DNA of 64,000 bases from Usnea hakonensis (Eukaryota; Ascomycota; Lecanoromycetes; Lecanorales; Parmeliaceae). The position numbers were made by a program, and so were the translations under genes. The DNA lies in contig BLJB01000260.1 in the NCBI GenBank assembly GCA_013423325.1, positions 124,001 to 188,000 of the forward strand, read 5' to 3'. The notes beneath the pieces are model-generated. The model saw only the letters and a list, made by a program, of their open reading frames with translations. It was not told where the DNA came from and ran no database searches. How positions within the stretch are numbered: the first letter of the stretch is position 1; the number at the start of each line of letters is the position of its first letter. Shown here piece by piece: positions 1-10,990 of this stretch.

Positions 1-2135
1 AATGCGCTCCTTAACGGTCTCGAACAGGTCATCGCGAGAGGCCATGATCAGTTACTACAGGACGAGGGTCACTTAGTAGCTGTCAAGAGCCCAGAGCAAG
101 TCCAGGGCTTCTTCGGCAACATGGTATCAGGAGTATTTGCTTCTGAGGCACAAAAGTCAAGGCCAACCACGGCTAACAATCGTCTGACGGTCTTACTCTG
201 CTTCAAAGATGCAGTGAGGGTTTCTTTTAGTATGTGGTCCTGGGGAGACGGTGGTTCTGGGTCCTCACCACGGGACGCCGCAATCTCCGCATCGTTCAGC
301 TACATGTCAATACGGTTAAGAAATCGCACTCGCCGAATATTGGAGCACCTATTCGCAGCAGAGGCTCTAGAATGCTTGGAGACTCTTGTCGAGATCTGGC
401 ATAGAGCAAACGCAGACCCTGGAACGGCGGCATCTGGCACTGTCTTCAATTTGCTGCATGCCCTGGAGGCATCAAGACCAAAGAATACCATTCCGGCTCT
501 GTTCAACGCTTTGTATAGCCGGACGAACCCGAACGTTTTGGATCCCATACGGAAGTCAACATTGACCTCCGAGCTGTCTGATGTTAACCTCGCCATGTTC
601 CTTGTCGCATACACAAGGTCTATGGAAGATGACGCACTGGATGAGATATGGGCTGATTGTATGACTTTCTTGAGAGACGTTCTTGGCAACCCACTGCCTC
701 ACAGACAGACTTTGCCAGTATTGCTAGATTTCACAGCAGTATTAGGTGAAAAGATTGATAAAACAAACTTTGGAGAGCAACGCAAAATGCGACGAGACAT
801 TGGAGTAAGTCATCGTGCCACAGTATTCAAGGAGCATTGCTGATATCCGCACGGGATCTCTTCGTTCGCCTGCTTGCTGCTACTTTCACGATCAAGCCAC
901 TGGCATTCTCCCAAGACCTACCCTTATCCTCGAATGAAGAGAAAGGCGTCCACCACACTACAGAAACCTCGGACACACAAAAATTGAATGACCCGCAAGA
1001 CGTTGTCTCCATCATCGCTTCGATCTTGCCCAACATCTCAAAAATTCTGTTTGACACAGACAGGATAACTGCAGCTATAACAACAATATCCACGCAAGTA
1101 CTTACGCCGACCTTCCGATGGAGGACATTCCCGCGGAACATCACAGGAAGCTTACTTGACATAATGAAAACAATGTCGCGAATTCCAGAAGCCTCAAAAC
1201 TTTGGAGAAAGGACGTTGCGGAAGCATTTAATGACCCAAGGTTTTTCCATACAAACTCTTTGAACCTTCTCTGGAATGGCTGGTTACCAATATTGCGACA
1301 GTGGACGCTTCTAGACAAAGACCGGATGCCAGAATTGCTATCTCGTCTCTCATCTCCAACATCGGCGGGTATCATGTTCGGTGTCGGAGCTTCTTCAGCC
1401 AGGCTCGAGGCAGACCGAAAGACACAGCTCAACCTTCGCAGAATCGCCACTCTCATGATATCTGCTGACAATGACATGTTCGTTGTCAACTTAGGCGGTC
1501 TTCAGGAAAAGCTTGTTGATTTGATGACGGCCACAGCGGCTTCTTCGCCCTCGTCAATAACACGATCTGAGGTCTACATGATCCTTCGGGCGCTAGTCTT
1601 GAAGACCTCGCCCGTGCATTTGGCATCATTTTGGCCTATCATCAATGCTGAACTATATGATGCGCTGTCGTCCCTGTACCCTACGGAAATCCATGACACG
1701 TACAGTACATCATGCGTGCTGCAAGCAGCAAAGCTCCTGGATACCCTGCTGACAGTAGCACCCGACGACTTCCAACTCCGCGAATGGCTTTTTGTGACCG
1801 ACACCATAGACGCTGTATACAGGCCGTCAGACTGGCGGCCCGTTGCCCTCGTCGATGGTCTAGCAGAGACACTGGATTCCCGTGCTGGCGCTCCGCACAG
1901 TGGCACCAACACTCTCGGTGGCGTAGCACAACAGGGATTTCGGAAGCCGTTGCTCACGAGCGCGGTCGTGCGCAATGTTCCGATGGAAAACATGGTCGAT
2001 CGGATCCTGCGCCCGTTTCTACGTCAGCTGTCTATCAATGCTTTTGAAAGTACTTACAGGATGGAAGCGGCGGACCGCCAAGCGTGCTGCGATGATCTTT
2101 TATATGATTTGTTTGATGAAACTACGCTGGTTTAG
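1..2135 (+). CDS. DOP1: Dop1/Dopey-family trafficking protein, C-terminal part (5' end outside window)
   Basis: The open frame enters the window at base 1, so only the C-terminal ~700 residues are visible. Dop1 proteins are large (about 1,800 residues) helical-repeat proteins that work with Mon2 and a flippase in Golgi-endosome membrane traffic. The assignment rests on resemblance to fungal Dopey C-termini, such as the SPEQVQGFFGNMVSGVFASE block and the long leucine-rich helices. Exon one runs to about 804 and exon two, phase 0, from about 855 to the stop at 2133-2135. The intron between them has a perfect GTAAGT donor at 805 and a GCTGAT branch site at 839-844, but the expected acceptor reads CACGG instead of CACAG. 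The gene converges on VPS27. I am fairly sure of the family and less sure of the splice junction. Confidence 0.7.
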
Positions 2136-2451
2136 AGGTCTTCAACAGAGATGGTGTCAAGGGACGGAGATCTTTTCAGGTATGAAAGATGCACCTCCCG
2201 GGTTCAGATGGCGTATAACATTTAGAGATATAATTCAATAGATGCGATGTTTCTCGCTCTTCGAGAATTATTATCTCTTTAGATACATGAGCACAGTCCA
2301 CTCTTGCGCCACGTTCTCTATTTTCTTTCATGTCTCATCCATAATGATCCTAGGAGCTACAAGGCCAATCCTATGTTGCAGCACTATCGTACAACTTACT
2401 GCGTCGGGCAGATATGATCAAATACTCCAATCCATGCATGTCACCGTTGAT
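2136..2451. other. Short convergent intergenic spacer
   Basis: This 316-base spacer lies between the stop codons of the Dop1-like gene and VPS27, which converge here. It should hold the two overlapping 3' UTRs. I see no gene, RNA or repeat in it. Confidence 0.6.
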
Positions 2452-4778
2452 CTAGAGTTCTATCAGCTGTTCCTCCACTTGCTTTGGTTGCGGTTGATGA
2501 TTCGGAGCGGCAGGGAAAGAATCTTGTGTATATGCGTTCATTGGTAGGTAAGGCGCGTTATAGCTTTGTGTTGACTGCAAGGCGGAATTTTGCTGTTGTT
2601 GCCAGTACGGAGGGTGATGATGATGATGTTGTTGTTGTTGGTTCTGTTGTTGCTGAGCTGGTGGAAGAGTATGCTGTTGTGGTGGGTAGCTTTGCTGTTG
2701 TTGAGGCAAGCTTGGGTGGCTTTGTTCTGGAGACGGTGCCGATGCGTACTTGTAATTTGCTGGCTGTTGTGAAAACGAATGAGGCGGTGAAATCTGTGGC
2801 TGGCTTTGGTGGTAATACGCTGCGGCTGGATCTTCCATTGCAGGCGTTTGAAGGGGCGGTTCCATGGGCGATGGTAGGTATTGCTGGGGATTTTGTTGGT
2901 GGTTCTGAGGTTGACTGGGAGGGTAGTAGGATGGTTCCTGCATCTGACTTGGCGAGCGCTGGTAGCTTTGTAGGCTGGACGCGCGTTGGGGTGCCTGGAC
3001 GTTGTGCTGCTGGCGTTGATCGTAAGTAGATGATGTGTTCGAGGGTGCTCTGTCACGTTGTGCGTATTGTGACTGAGGCGGAGGGTAGTTGCTGTATTGC
3101 GACTGCGGACGAGCATATGTGTCGATCTGTGGGGGTGCGCCGTTCATATTGTAGTAGCTCTCTGCCCCACCTTGGCCGCTTGGCGCTTCTGTAGGTATCG
3201 TAGGATACATAGATTGCGCTGCATGTGATCTAACACCATAGCCTCCGAGATTATGCTGGCTATAAGTGTTCGAGAGACGGTCTTCTAGCATCCGATCATA
3301 GTAACGAACCACAGTGGCTAGCTTAGAGTGCAGATCAAGGAGAGTATCTGAACAGGTAAGCGAGGCTTTAGTTGTTAGAGTATCAGCCCTTACCGTGTTT
3401 ACTCATGGTCTCTCCGTATGATCTCGCAAGCTTCGGCCTCAACGCTCCTATTCCATCATACAACTCCTGAATTTGAGGCTCTCTCAAGACCGTACCCGGT
3501 GGCTGATGCTGTAGTCGATCGACCAGCGTAGAAAAGAGATTGATATTTTCGGCTTCGACAGGAGTAAGCTCATATTTGTTGTTCGGCATCACGACGTCAA
3601 CGTTCGCAGTTGCCGTATTAGTTGAGGCCTGCTTCTTCAGATTCGCAGCATGTTTTCTTTTTTGCTCTTCCATTTCCTTGATTGACGCTGCAATCGCGGC
3701 TTTGAGATCAGGGTCTTCCTCCTCGTCTGAAGGCTTCGCAGTTTTTGATGGCGCTTCTGTTATTGGAGATTTTCGTTGTGCCTGTAGTTGAGATTGAGGG
3801 ACGTATCCAGTGCCGGAGTGTCCTTTAACTTCCTCGAGACTCATCTGTAGTGCTCTCTTTAGATCATCATCAAATCCTTCGTCGACTCTAGCGTCGCGTG
3901 GCTGCATCGGACTGCGGTGTCTTACTATGCTTGCGTTACCTTTAGAAAGTGACCTTTCTACAAGACCACCGCTGCGAGGCTTCTCTGTCAATTTGACGTA
4001 GCAACCGTCATCGACCCTCACAGCTTGCATAATTCCCAGGTGCGGCAATGGTATTGTTTTGGTAGAACATTGACCGTCAAATACATTCCCACAATTCCGG
4101 CAGTGGTGCTTTCGATTTGTGAAGCTGAATGCCGTTCGACATCGCATGCAGACATCCGAGTCTGTCCACTCCGGTGGCTATTTTGCGAATCAGCCTCCCA
4201 TTGTGACTCATAGCACCATAACACTTACAGCGCTGCTGTCAAGCATACTGCTGGACATTTCCACCTTTGGAGGAAATCGAAAGCCTTCTCTTTGAAGTGC
4301 CCTGTATGTTTCTCCAATGTAGGAGGCGTCGCTTCGAGCTTGTGTACCACTCGCCCAGACCTGTATAAGCTCTAATATCTTGGTCTTCACGTCGTCATTA
4401 GGCGCAGCACTTCCGTACGCCTTCAACAGGGAAGTCAGATTGTCCATGAATTCTCTTGAGGCGATCTCCGCTAAGAAATGCCACCCTCCATTCTTGACAC
4501 ATGTATCTGTAAGCTGCAGGTCCTGGTCAGCTTCACGAAATTACAAACTAGGTGATGCAGCATGTCGAAAGCCCTACCTTCAAAGTCGCCAGCTGAATAT
4601 TTGGGTTCTTGTGTCCTATTCGTCGCTTCAGCGATCTCATAGCCTCCTTTGGCTGGACGCTCTTGGACCGAATTATATCCGAGATCTCTAGATTCAACGC
4701 AATATCCTCCAAGCTGGACGACGTTGCTTTCTCGATCTGTTCATCAAGTGCGGAATTGGATGCAAACCAGCTCGCCAT
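2452..4778 (-). CDS. VPS27: ESCRT-0 subunit Vps27 (VHS-FYVE-UIM), 4 exons
   Basis: Vps27 (Hrs/Hse1 complex) binds PI3P and ubiquitinated cargo on endosomes and starts multivesicular-body sorting. Exons are 4778-4578, 4513-4229, 4177-3394 and 3347-2452, all with GT-AG introns of 46-64 bases and matching phases, giving about 721 residues, normal for fungal Vps27. Domains in order are: VHS (1-160); FYVE zinc finger from about 163, with WTDSDVCMRC and the PI3P-binding RKHHCRNCG motif; two ubiquitin-interacting motifs (DDLKRALQMSLEEV and DPDLKAAIAASIKEMEE); a helical region; and a long Q/P/H-rich tail. The tail ends in the clathrin-box-like LIEL at the extreme C-terminus. The start ATG opens directly into the VHS domain. 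It is divergent from the deubiquitinase gene, whose family deubiquitinates the cargo Vps27 sorts. Confidence 0.92.
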
Positions 4779-5443
4779 GGTGCCGTGAAGATCCCAAGCT
4801 AAATTTGAAGAAATCCGGGGACTCTGGACAAGTCTTTGCAGTCCTCTATAGCGGTCTGTCCTCTGGTGGAGGTTGTGCCCTGATTTGAAGCAGGTAAATT
4901 TGGTAGTATTTGCGATGAGTGTTCTGAAATAGGTACCTACTTTCGTAGGCAGTAGATTTGAGTACCGGGAGCCTCAGAAATGCTTGGCAAGCTTGGCATG
5001 ACGGAATTTTCGGAGGCAAATATTTAGCGTCCGCTGCGGGTAGACCACATTCGAGGTGCCTAAAGTTACCGTAGTTAAGGTAAGTACTTTACAATACGGA
5101 GTATAATATTTTGCTTCTTGCCTAAAGTAAGCAATCTCAAGGTACCTTACTTTATAGTGATAGATAGACGGTCAATATCGGAAACAATGCGTGCAATTCA
5201 ATTCTCATATTGATTCCTATTCTACAAGTCCTGACCATTTTCTCCAAAGTTCACCTCACAAAGAGAATCCGGTGCCCTATACTACGAATGTTGCAGCGGC
5301 AAAAACGTCCATGAAACCTCAGTACCTTGCCATTCCTTGCCACCAGTTCTCCGCGTTCATTTGCGAGGAGCGCTATGGATACAGGAGTTGCATATCTGGA
5401 TCCTCGGAGACCCTGACGCTGGGCAAGAGATAAATCTTCGACT
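4779..5443. promoter_or_regulatory. Divergent promoter region of VPS27 and the USP gene
   Basis: These 665 bases separate two genes transcribed away from each other. No long frame is convincing here. Part of it (about 4915-5160) is AT-rich and carries several short GGTACC / AAGGTA / TAAGGTA motifs, including a palindromic AAGGTACCTT at 5139-5148. The same short motifs recur in other spacers of this window. A role as shared promoter is inferred from position only. Confidence 0.4.
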
Positions 5444-8400
5444 ATGACTATCAAAGACCCTCCTCCCAATGGTCGTGTCTTCCCACAATTCGATGCAAAT
5501 GTACCATCAAATCGACAGAGCGCTGTCTATCCGACTTCACTAAGTTGGACCAATAATCAACGTACAAACTCCACAATGAGCCTCACCGGTTCTATGAACG
5601 CCCGGTTTCCCCATATCAAGGATCTGCAGGGAAAGGCGAATGCGCTTGTGAGAAACATTGACAGTCGCATGCCGGTACGTCGCCAACGATTAATACCTTT
5701 GTCTGAATCTGGGCTTACACCTATTAGCTTCGTTCTCTGTTGAACCTTGCGCAACAATCGACAGGCCAAGTTGGAACGGATGTTAGCTTCAAGCGTCCTG
5801 ATAGAGCATACATGGAATACCTCGTTAGCTCGGAACTGCTACTTAATATCATACCAAAGCACAAAGACTTTCCCTCTGCAAATAGCGGTCGAGGAGAGTG
5901 GCAGCAGATCTATAAGTCTTTACGTAAGGTCAGTGACAGAATTGTCTAGTCATGGCTTTATCCTTTGGGCGGAAGGGCCTCCCGGTGACTACGAGCAAGG
6001 AGTATAGACGCTAACAATACTTGCAGCAAAACATGGCGCAGCACGAAATGTTGACACAAATATATAATGTGATTATCGAAGACAACACCAGGAGCGGTAT
6101 TACACCATCGGATCAATACTCGTCTTCGCGTCGTTCTTCGATCTATTCGGACGCAGGCCAGTCTTCCAATGGTCATCAACGGCCTCTTTCCATGCCGGAC
6201 ACCCCAAGTACAAGCACGAGGGTGACAGATGAGCTGTTTTTGCCCTCATCGCAGACAGCCTCTCGGATATCTGAAACGAATCATCCCCACACACAGGCGG
6301 CATCAACAACGCATAGGGACCGGCCAGTCGTGCGCCCCAAGCCATTGGGACTACAAGCCGGGTCTAGGTCTCGTGGCGCATCTCCTCGCCCCACTTCTGA
6401 CGATGCTCTCGCCCAGCGTTTTTCTCAGCTCAGAGTGCAACGAAAGGCTGTGCCAGCAGTACCCGGTGAAGGGCAGCGTAATGTAATTCTCAATGGCTCC
6501 GTCGACATGCCTTCTCCTACCGAGTATACACCAACATCTTCCGAGGACTCATCTTCGCTTGCCTATCTACCCTCGCAGCCTGTAGGGCCACCTTCGCCTG
6601 GGAAACCTTCTGGGCCGCGTGATATGCTACCCTCAACATTCCCTCCTCCAAATCTTCCACCACCACCACCAAAAATACCTCTGAACGTTGTCACAGAAAT
6701 ACAGCTACCAAGACCACCGAGTCCTGCCTACAATCCGTCCAAAAGCGGAAAAACCAATATGCCTACCCTCAACAGGAAGAGGAGCAATATCGGAAACGAT
6801 TCGCAATCTCCACAGTCTGCCAAACGCTTTTCCGGGCAATTAACGTCGGCGATTAGTTACTCTCACTCAACGAGATCGAGCGTGAGTTTCGAAGGGGCCC
6901 CATTTGTTCAGGACCTGTCTACGGACTCTCGTCATAAAACGTCAATTTCGGCCCCTGAGCTTTATGAATGTCTCCAGACTTCCAACGTTCTCCTGATTGA
7001 TGTTCGTGGCCGCGAGGAGTACGACCAAGGTCACATTTTTGCTAAATCAATCATGTGCATCGAGCCTCTGGGTCTCAAAGCAGGGCTTTCGGCCGAGGAG
7101 TTGGAAGAACGCCTAGTAGTTGCGCCCGAAGCTGAATTGTCTCTTTTTGAGCGTAGAGACGAATTTGATCTGACTGTTTACTATGATCGAAAAACTTCAT
7201 CGACTGGATTTCTTACTGGCCCTCCTGCTGGGACAGAGGCTGATGCATTGAGAGCTCTTCATGATACATTATACGAATTCAATGAATACAAGCCGCTTCG
7301 CAGGCCACCGGTCATGCTGCAAGGTGGCCTTGTGGCCTGGGCTGAGCTGGTTGGCCCTCAAGCCCTCATTACATCGAAAACAGCTGCTTTGGTTGGATCC
7401 CGCGTTCTTTCGAGAAAACCAGGGAGACCGATTGGGCGCGTTCCCATGGCGAGTGCAAATTCGAGTCTTGAGGTGCGAAAGCGTAGACTCAGAGATCAGA
7501 AGCCTTTGAATCCTGACGAAGAGAAGTCGTGGCTTGAAACAGCATCGAGAGAGGAGGTCGACCCAGCAGATTATAGACAAGCGCAAAGCGATGGAGATAC
7601 TGATTCCAACAGTGACGAGCCCAAATCACCATTTATTCACACTTATGAGGACTTCTTAAGGAGATTCCCCGAAGTCACACCAGGGCAGCAGTCAATGATG
7701 GTTTCATTGCCTCCACCGCCACCGCGATCGCAACAGTCAATGCCCCTGCCTCCGCCCCCACCATTACCCAGTGTACCGTCGCGGCCACCGCCTGCACTTC
7801 CACGGCCCAGCTATAGTGGTGTGTCGGAGCGAGAATCAACGTCATTCTCTCCCAGCTCCCGACAGTCTTCATCCAGACAACATCCACTTTACACATCAAG
7901 ATCCATCTCTCATTATCTTAAACTCCCGAGAACTGGCCTCATCAACTTCAGCGTGACCTGCTACATGAATGCCACCATTCAGTGTCTTCTCGCAACCATA
8001 CCCCTGTCGCACTATTTCCTGGACAACAAATGGAAGGATCAAACCCAGAAGAATTGGAAAGGCTCTAATGGAATCATGCCCGGTATCTATGCGAATCTAA
8101 TCCGTAGTCTTTGGAAAGATGATGTCCAAGCTATTCGTCCGAGCTCACTGCGTAATTTCTGCGCTCGACTAAACAAAGAATGGGGGGTGGACCGCCAGCA
8201 GGACGCCAAGGAATTTTTTGATTTCCTAGTTGACTGTTTGCACGAAGATCTCAACGAGAATTGGAATCGTACTCCCTTGCGACCACTTACTGTGAGAGAA
8301 GAGATGGACCGCGAGCGAATGCCTATCCAGACAGTGTCGAGAATTGAATGGAATCGTTACACGCACCGTGAGAAGTCCTGGATTTCCGACCTTTTCGCCG

Positions 8401-9050
8401 GTCAACACGCTTCGCGGCTCCGTTGTACGACTTGTCAGAACACGTCCACGACCTGTGAAGCTTTCTACAGCATAAGTGTGGAGATCCCACGCTCATCCAG
8501 TAGACGACCCTGGGACATTCACGATTGCTTGCGCAGCTACTGCAAGGAAGAGAGGCTTAGTGGGGACGAAGTGTGGAAGTGCCCACAATGTAAGTGTGAA
8601 CGGGAGGCGACGAAGCAGATAACGATTACAAGAGCGCCGCAATTCCTCGTGGTGCATTTCAAGCGTTTTGAGATGCAAAAAGGCCAGAGCGCGAGAAAAG
8701 TGCATACACCTATTGGCTTTCCACTATTTGGCCTAAACATGGAACCCTACATGATTCCTCAAGCCTCTAGAGAAGCTCATGACCATTCAAGGATGGACGA
8801 ACCCATCAGAGACGCAGCAACTACGCCACCTTACCTTTACGATGCATACGCTGTCATGAGACACATCGGCAACTCGGGAAATGGAGGTCATTACATATCG
8901 CTCATCAGAGACGCCGCGAGAGGGAATATTTGGCGCAAATTTGACGATGAAAGGGTTACCGATTTTGATCCGAATAAGCTGAAGCCAGAGCACAGGCTTC
9001 AGAATGAGCAGGCGTATTTGGTGTTTTATGGGAGAGCTGTTGCCCGATGA
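5444..9050 (+). CDS. Ubiquitin-specific protease with rhodanese domain (Doa4/USP8 type), 3 exons
   Basis: This is a deubiquitinase expected to act at endosomes, recovering ubiquitin from cargo before vesicle budding. Exons are 5444-5674, 5728-5928 and 6027-9050 (introns of 53 and 98 bases, all phase 0), about 1,151 residues. The N-terminal ~150 residues are helical like the USP8 dimerisation/MIT region. A long proline- and serine-rich linker follows. A rhodanese-like domain lies at about 452-585 (LLIDVRGREEYDQGHIF). Proline-rich stretches come next and the USP domain starts near 780. The catalytic cysteine is in VTCYMNATIQCL (about residue 789) and the His box is NGGHYISLI (about 1099). A zinc ribbon is seen as CTTC ... 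CPQC. The usual GLxNLGNTCY box reads GLINFSVTCY here, with the cysteine kept. The rhodanese plus USP order is the Doa4/Ubp5 and USP8 architecture. Confidence 0.88.
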
Positions 9051-9243
9051 TGCGGTGGGATGAGTTACGAGAGGGGATCCAAGGGCTTCTGAAAGAGACC
9101 TTGGGAAGGCTCTCGAAAAGGATTCTTTCTGCATTGGAACAGCGCTTGAGCCCCATTTTTGTGTAGCGTTTTAGCGTCTCATGATTGCCGTGGACCAATT
9201 TTTGAGCCCATGCAATGGCAAATATGCACATGTCCTCTATTGA

Positions 9244-10046
9244 CTACCGCCTCCCACCACCAATCTCCTTCCCGGCCCTATAGCTCGTCACCTTCTCCCA
9301 TTCCACCTTTTGTCTCGTAACGGGCAACTGCCTCCTCAGACTCTTAAACTCCCCCTCACTCAACCTGCTAAACCCCCTATTCAATTCCTCCTGCCACCCT
9401 TTCTCCGCCTTTGCAATCGCCCTCATAATCTCGCTCGCCGACGACGACGTAGCCATCGCGGTAGGCGGGAGCGTCTTCGTGGTCAGTAGCCGCACGTTTC
9501 CATCTTCGTAGTAGTGCACGTCGCATTTGAGCGTGCCGGTCAGAGTGCTGGTGGGTGGGTGGTAGAGGTATGTGGTGCGGAGGCGACCGTTCCAGAAATT
9601 GGAGGGGGAGTACTTGTTCGCGACGAGGAGGATGGCGAGGGAGGGGGAAGAGGAGGAGGTGCTGGCGGTCGTGGTGGTGGGGAAGACGGCGTGCGTGGTG
9701 GAGGACGGGTAATGTTCGTGGGCGTGCGTGGTGAGGGTTTTGGAAAGGGAGGAGCTGTTGGGTCGGCAAGGAGAGGAGGAGGGGGATGTCAGTCTGTGGG
9801 TCTCTCTGGAGGAAGGTCTTTTCTTGGGTAGTTGTGTGTGCTTAGAGCGTAGGTGTTGGGGAAAACACGTGGATGGGTGGATGGGAGGGCGGGGAGAGGA
9901 GGGGGACTGTACATACATGAGCTGTGCGTACTCGGATTCGAAAGGGTGGGTTTGCACATCTGACGCTTTCTGCCCAGCGTACACCATGCTCGTTAGCTTC
10001 TCTCGACTCTTTTCAATTTTTTTGTTTTGCCTGCTGAACATAGACC

Positions 10047-10093
<47 letters not shown>

Positions 10094-10651
10094 GGAGCTG
10101 CCTACCTGTGTGACATGATCAAACGCAAACGAAACCCCACCCTCGACATCGTAATACCGTCCATTTCCCAACGAATTGTGCGTGCTGATCAAGACCTGCC
10201 AATGGCACCCCTCAAATTAGCCCTCTCTCTCTCTCTCTCTCTGCCTTTTCACCCCCCTCCCTCTTCAACCATCATCTACCCAGCATTCCTCTATAGAACA
10301 TACATTCTTCCCCCCACTCCCACCTGGCAATTTCGCCGTAATCAACTGCTCCTCATTATACCGTTGAAACGCCGGCCGAGCCTTTTCGAGCAAGCTTGGA
10401 TCGTCGTCGGAGGTTAGGGATTTGATATCTGCGATAGGTGTGAGAGATGGGTGGGGGAAGGACGATGTGCGGGGATTTCGAGAGATCGGGGGTTGGAGGC
10501 TGGGTACCGTTTACGACGTCTGCGAGCTGGAGGAAGGAAGGGAGGGTCAGAATGGTGTGTCCAGAGTGGCAGTCCGGGCTAAGAGGCTTACCTCTCCGGG
10601 CGGCGCGCCTTCGATGAAGGCGGAGACGGCTGCGACATTATCTGCTGCCAT
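9244..10651 (-). CDS. CAP1: F-actin-capping protein alpha subunit, 6 exons
   Basis: The alpha subunit of CapZ caps actin-filament barbed ends as a heterodimer with the beta subunit. My exon model, checked by phase, is 10651-10592, 10526-10508, 10428-10304, 10195-10106, 9969-9917 and 9754-9244, giving 285 residues, close to the family size. Diagnostic segments are NSLGNGRYYDVEGG, SPSNFWNGRLR, CDVHYYEDGNVRL and the highly conserved FKSLRRQLPVTRQKVEWEK near the C-terminus. The ATG opens MAADNVAAVSAFIEGAPPGE, as expected for the N-terminus. Two introns contain microsatellites, a (CA)n and a (CT)n tract. The gene converges on the USP gene. Confidence in the identity is high. The 19-base second exon is short but keeps phase. 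Confidence 0.9.
10049..10089. repeat. (CA)n microsatellite in CAP1 intron 4
   Basis: About 20 uninterrupted CA units. On the gene strand this is a (TG)n tract inside the intron between exons four and five of the capping-protein gene, so length changes would not alter the protein. Confidence 0.95.
10223..10242. repeat. (CT)n microsatellite in CAP1 intron 3
   Basis: Ten CT units, read as (AG)n on the gene strand, lying in the intron before the exon that starts at 10195. Confidence 0.9.
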
Positions 10652-10990
10652 GACGGGTTGGGAAAAAGTGATGAGAAAGGTTGCTTATGCCGCATTTGGC
10701 GGAACCGGAGGCGGGTTGGATCAAGGAGTGTGGTTGTTGAGCGGAAACGGTGTTTGGGGCAGAATATAAACATGTGCAGACCAACAACAATCGACCAGGG
10801 GGGGTGAGAATATTTGACTACGGTCATTGCTGAAATGATAACGGCACCACTACGGATTTAGAATTTCTGAAGGGATCTTCTCGTCACTACATTCCATTCC
10901 ATGCTCCATAAACGACGTTGCCCATGGGTATCAACTCTAGTAGCAAATACACATGCAAATGGCTACCATTCCCCCTTTACCCTTTACCCT
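10652..10990. other. Spacer upstream of CAP1
   Basis: These 339 bases lie between the start of CAP1 and the 3' end of the next gene on the same strand. They presumably hold the CAP1 promoter and the neighbour's 3' UTR. No further gene is seen. Confidence 0.5.

Noticed and set aside
2484..3029. Long plus-strand frame over the VPS27 tail
   Set aside because: Reverse-strand shadow of the CAG/CAA-rich Gln/Pro/His tail of Vps27.
9514..9831. Gly-rich plus-strand frame (GGGRGGGAGGRGGGEDG)
   Set aside because: It is the antisense of the capping-protein coding exon and follows that gene's codon pattern.
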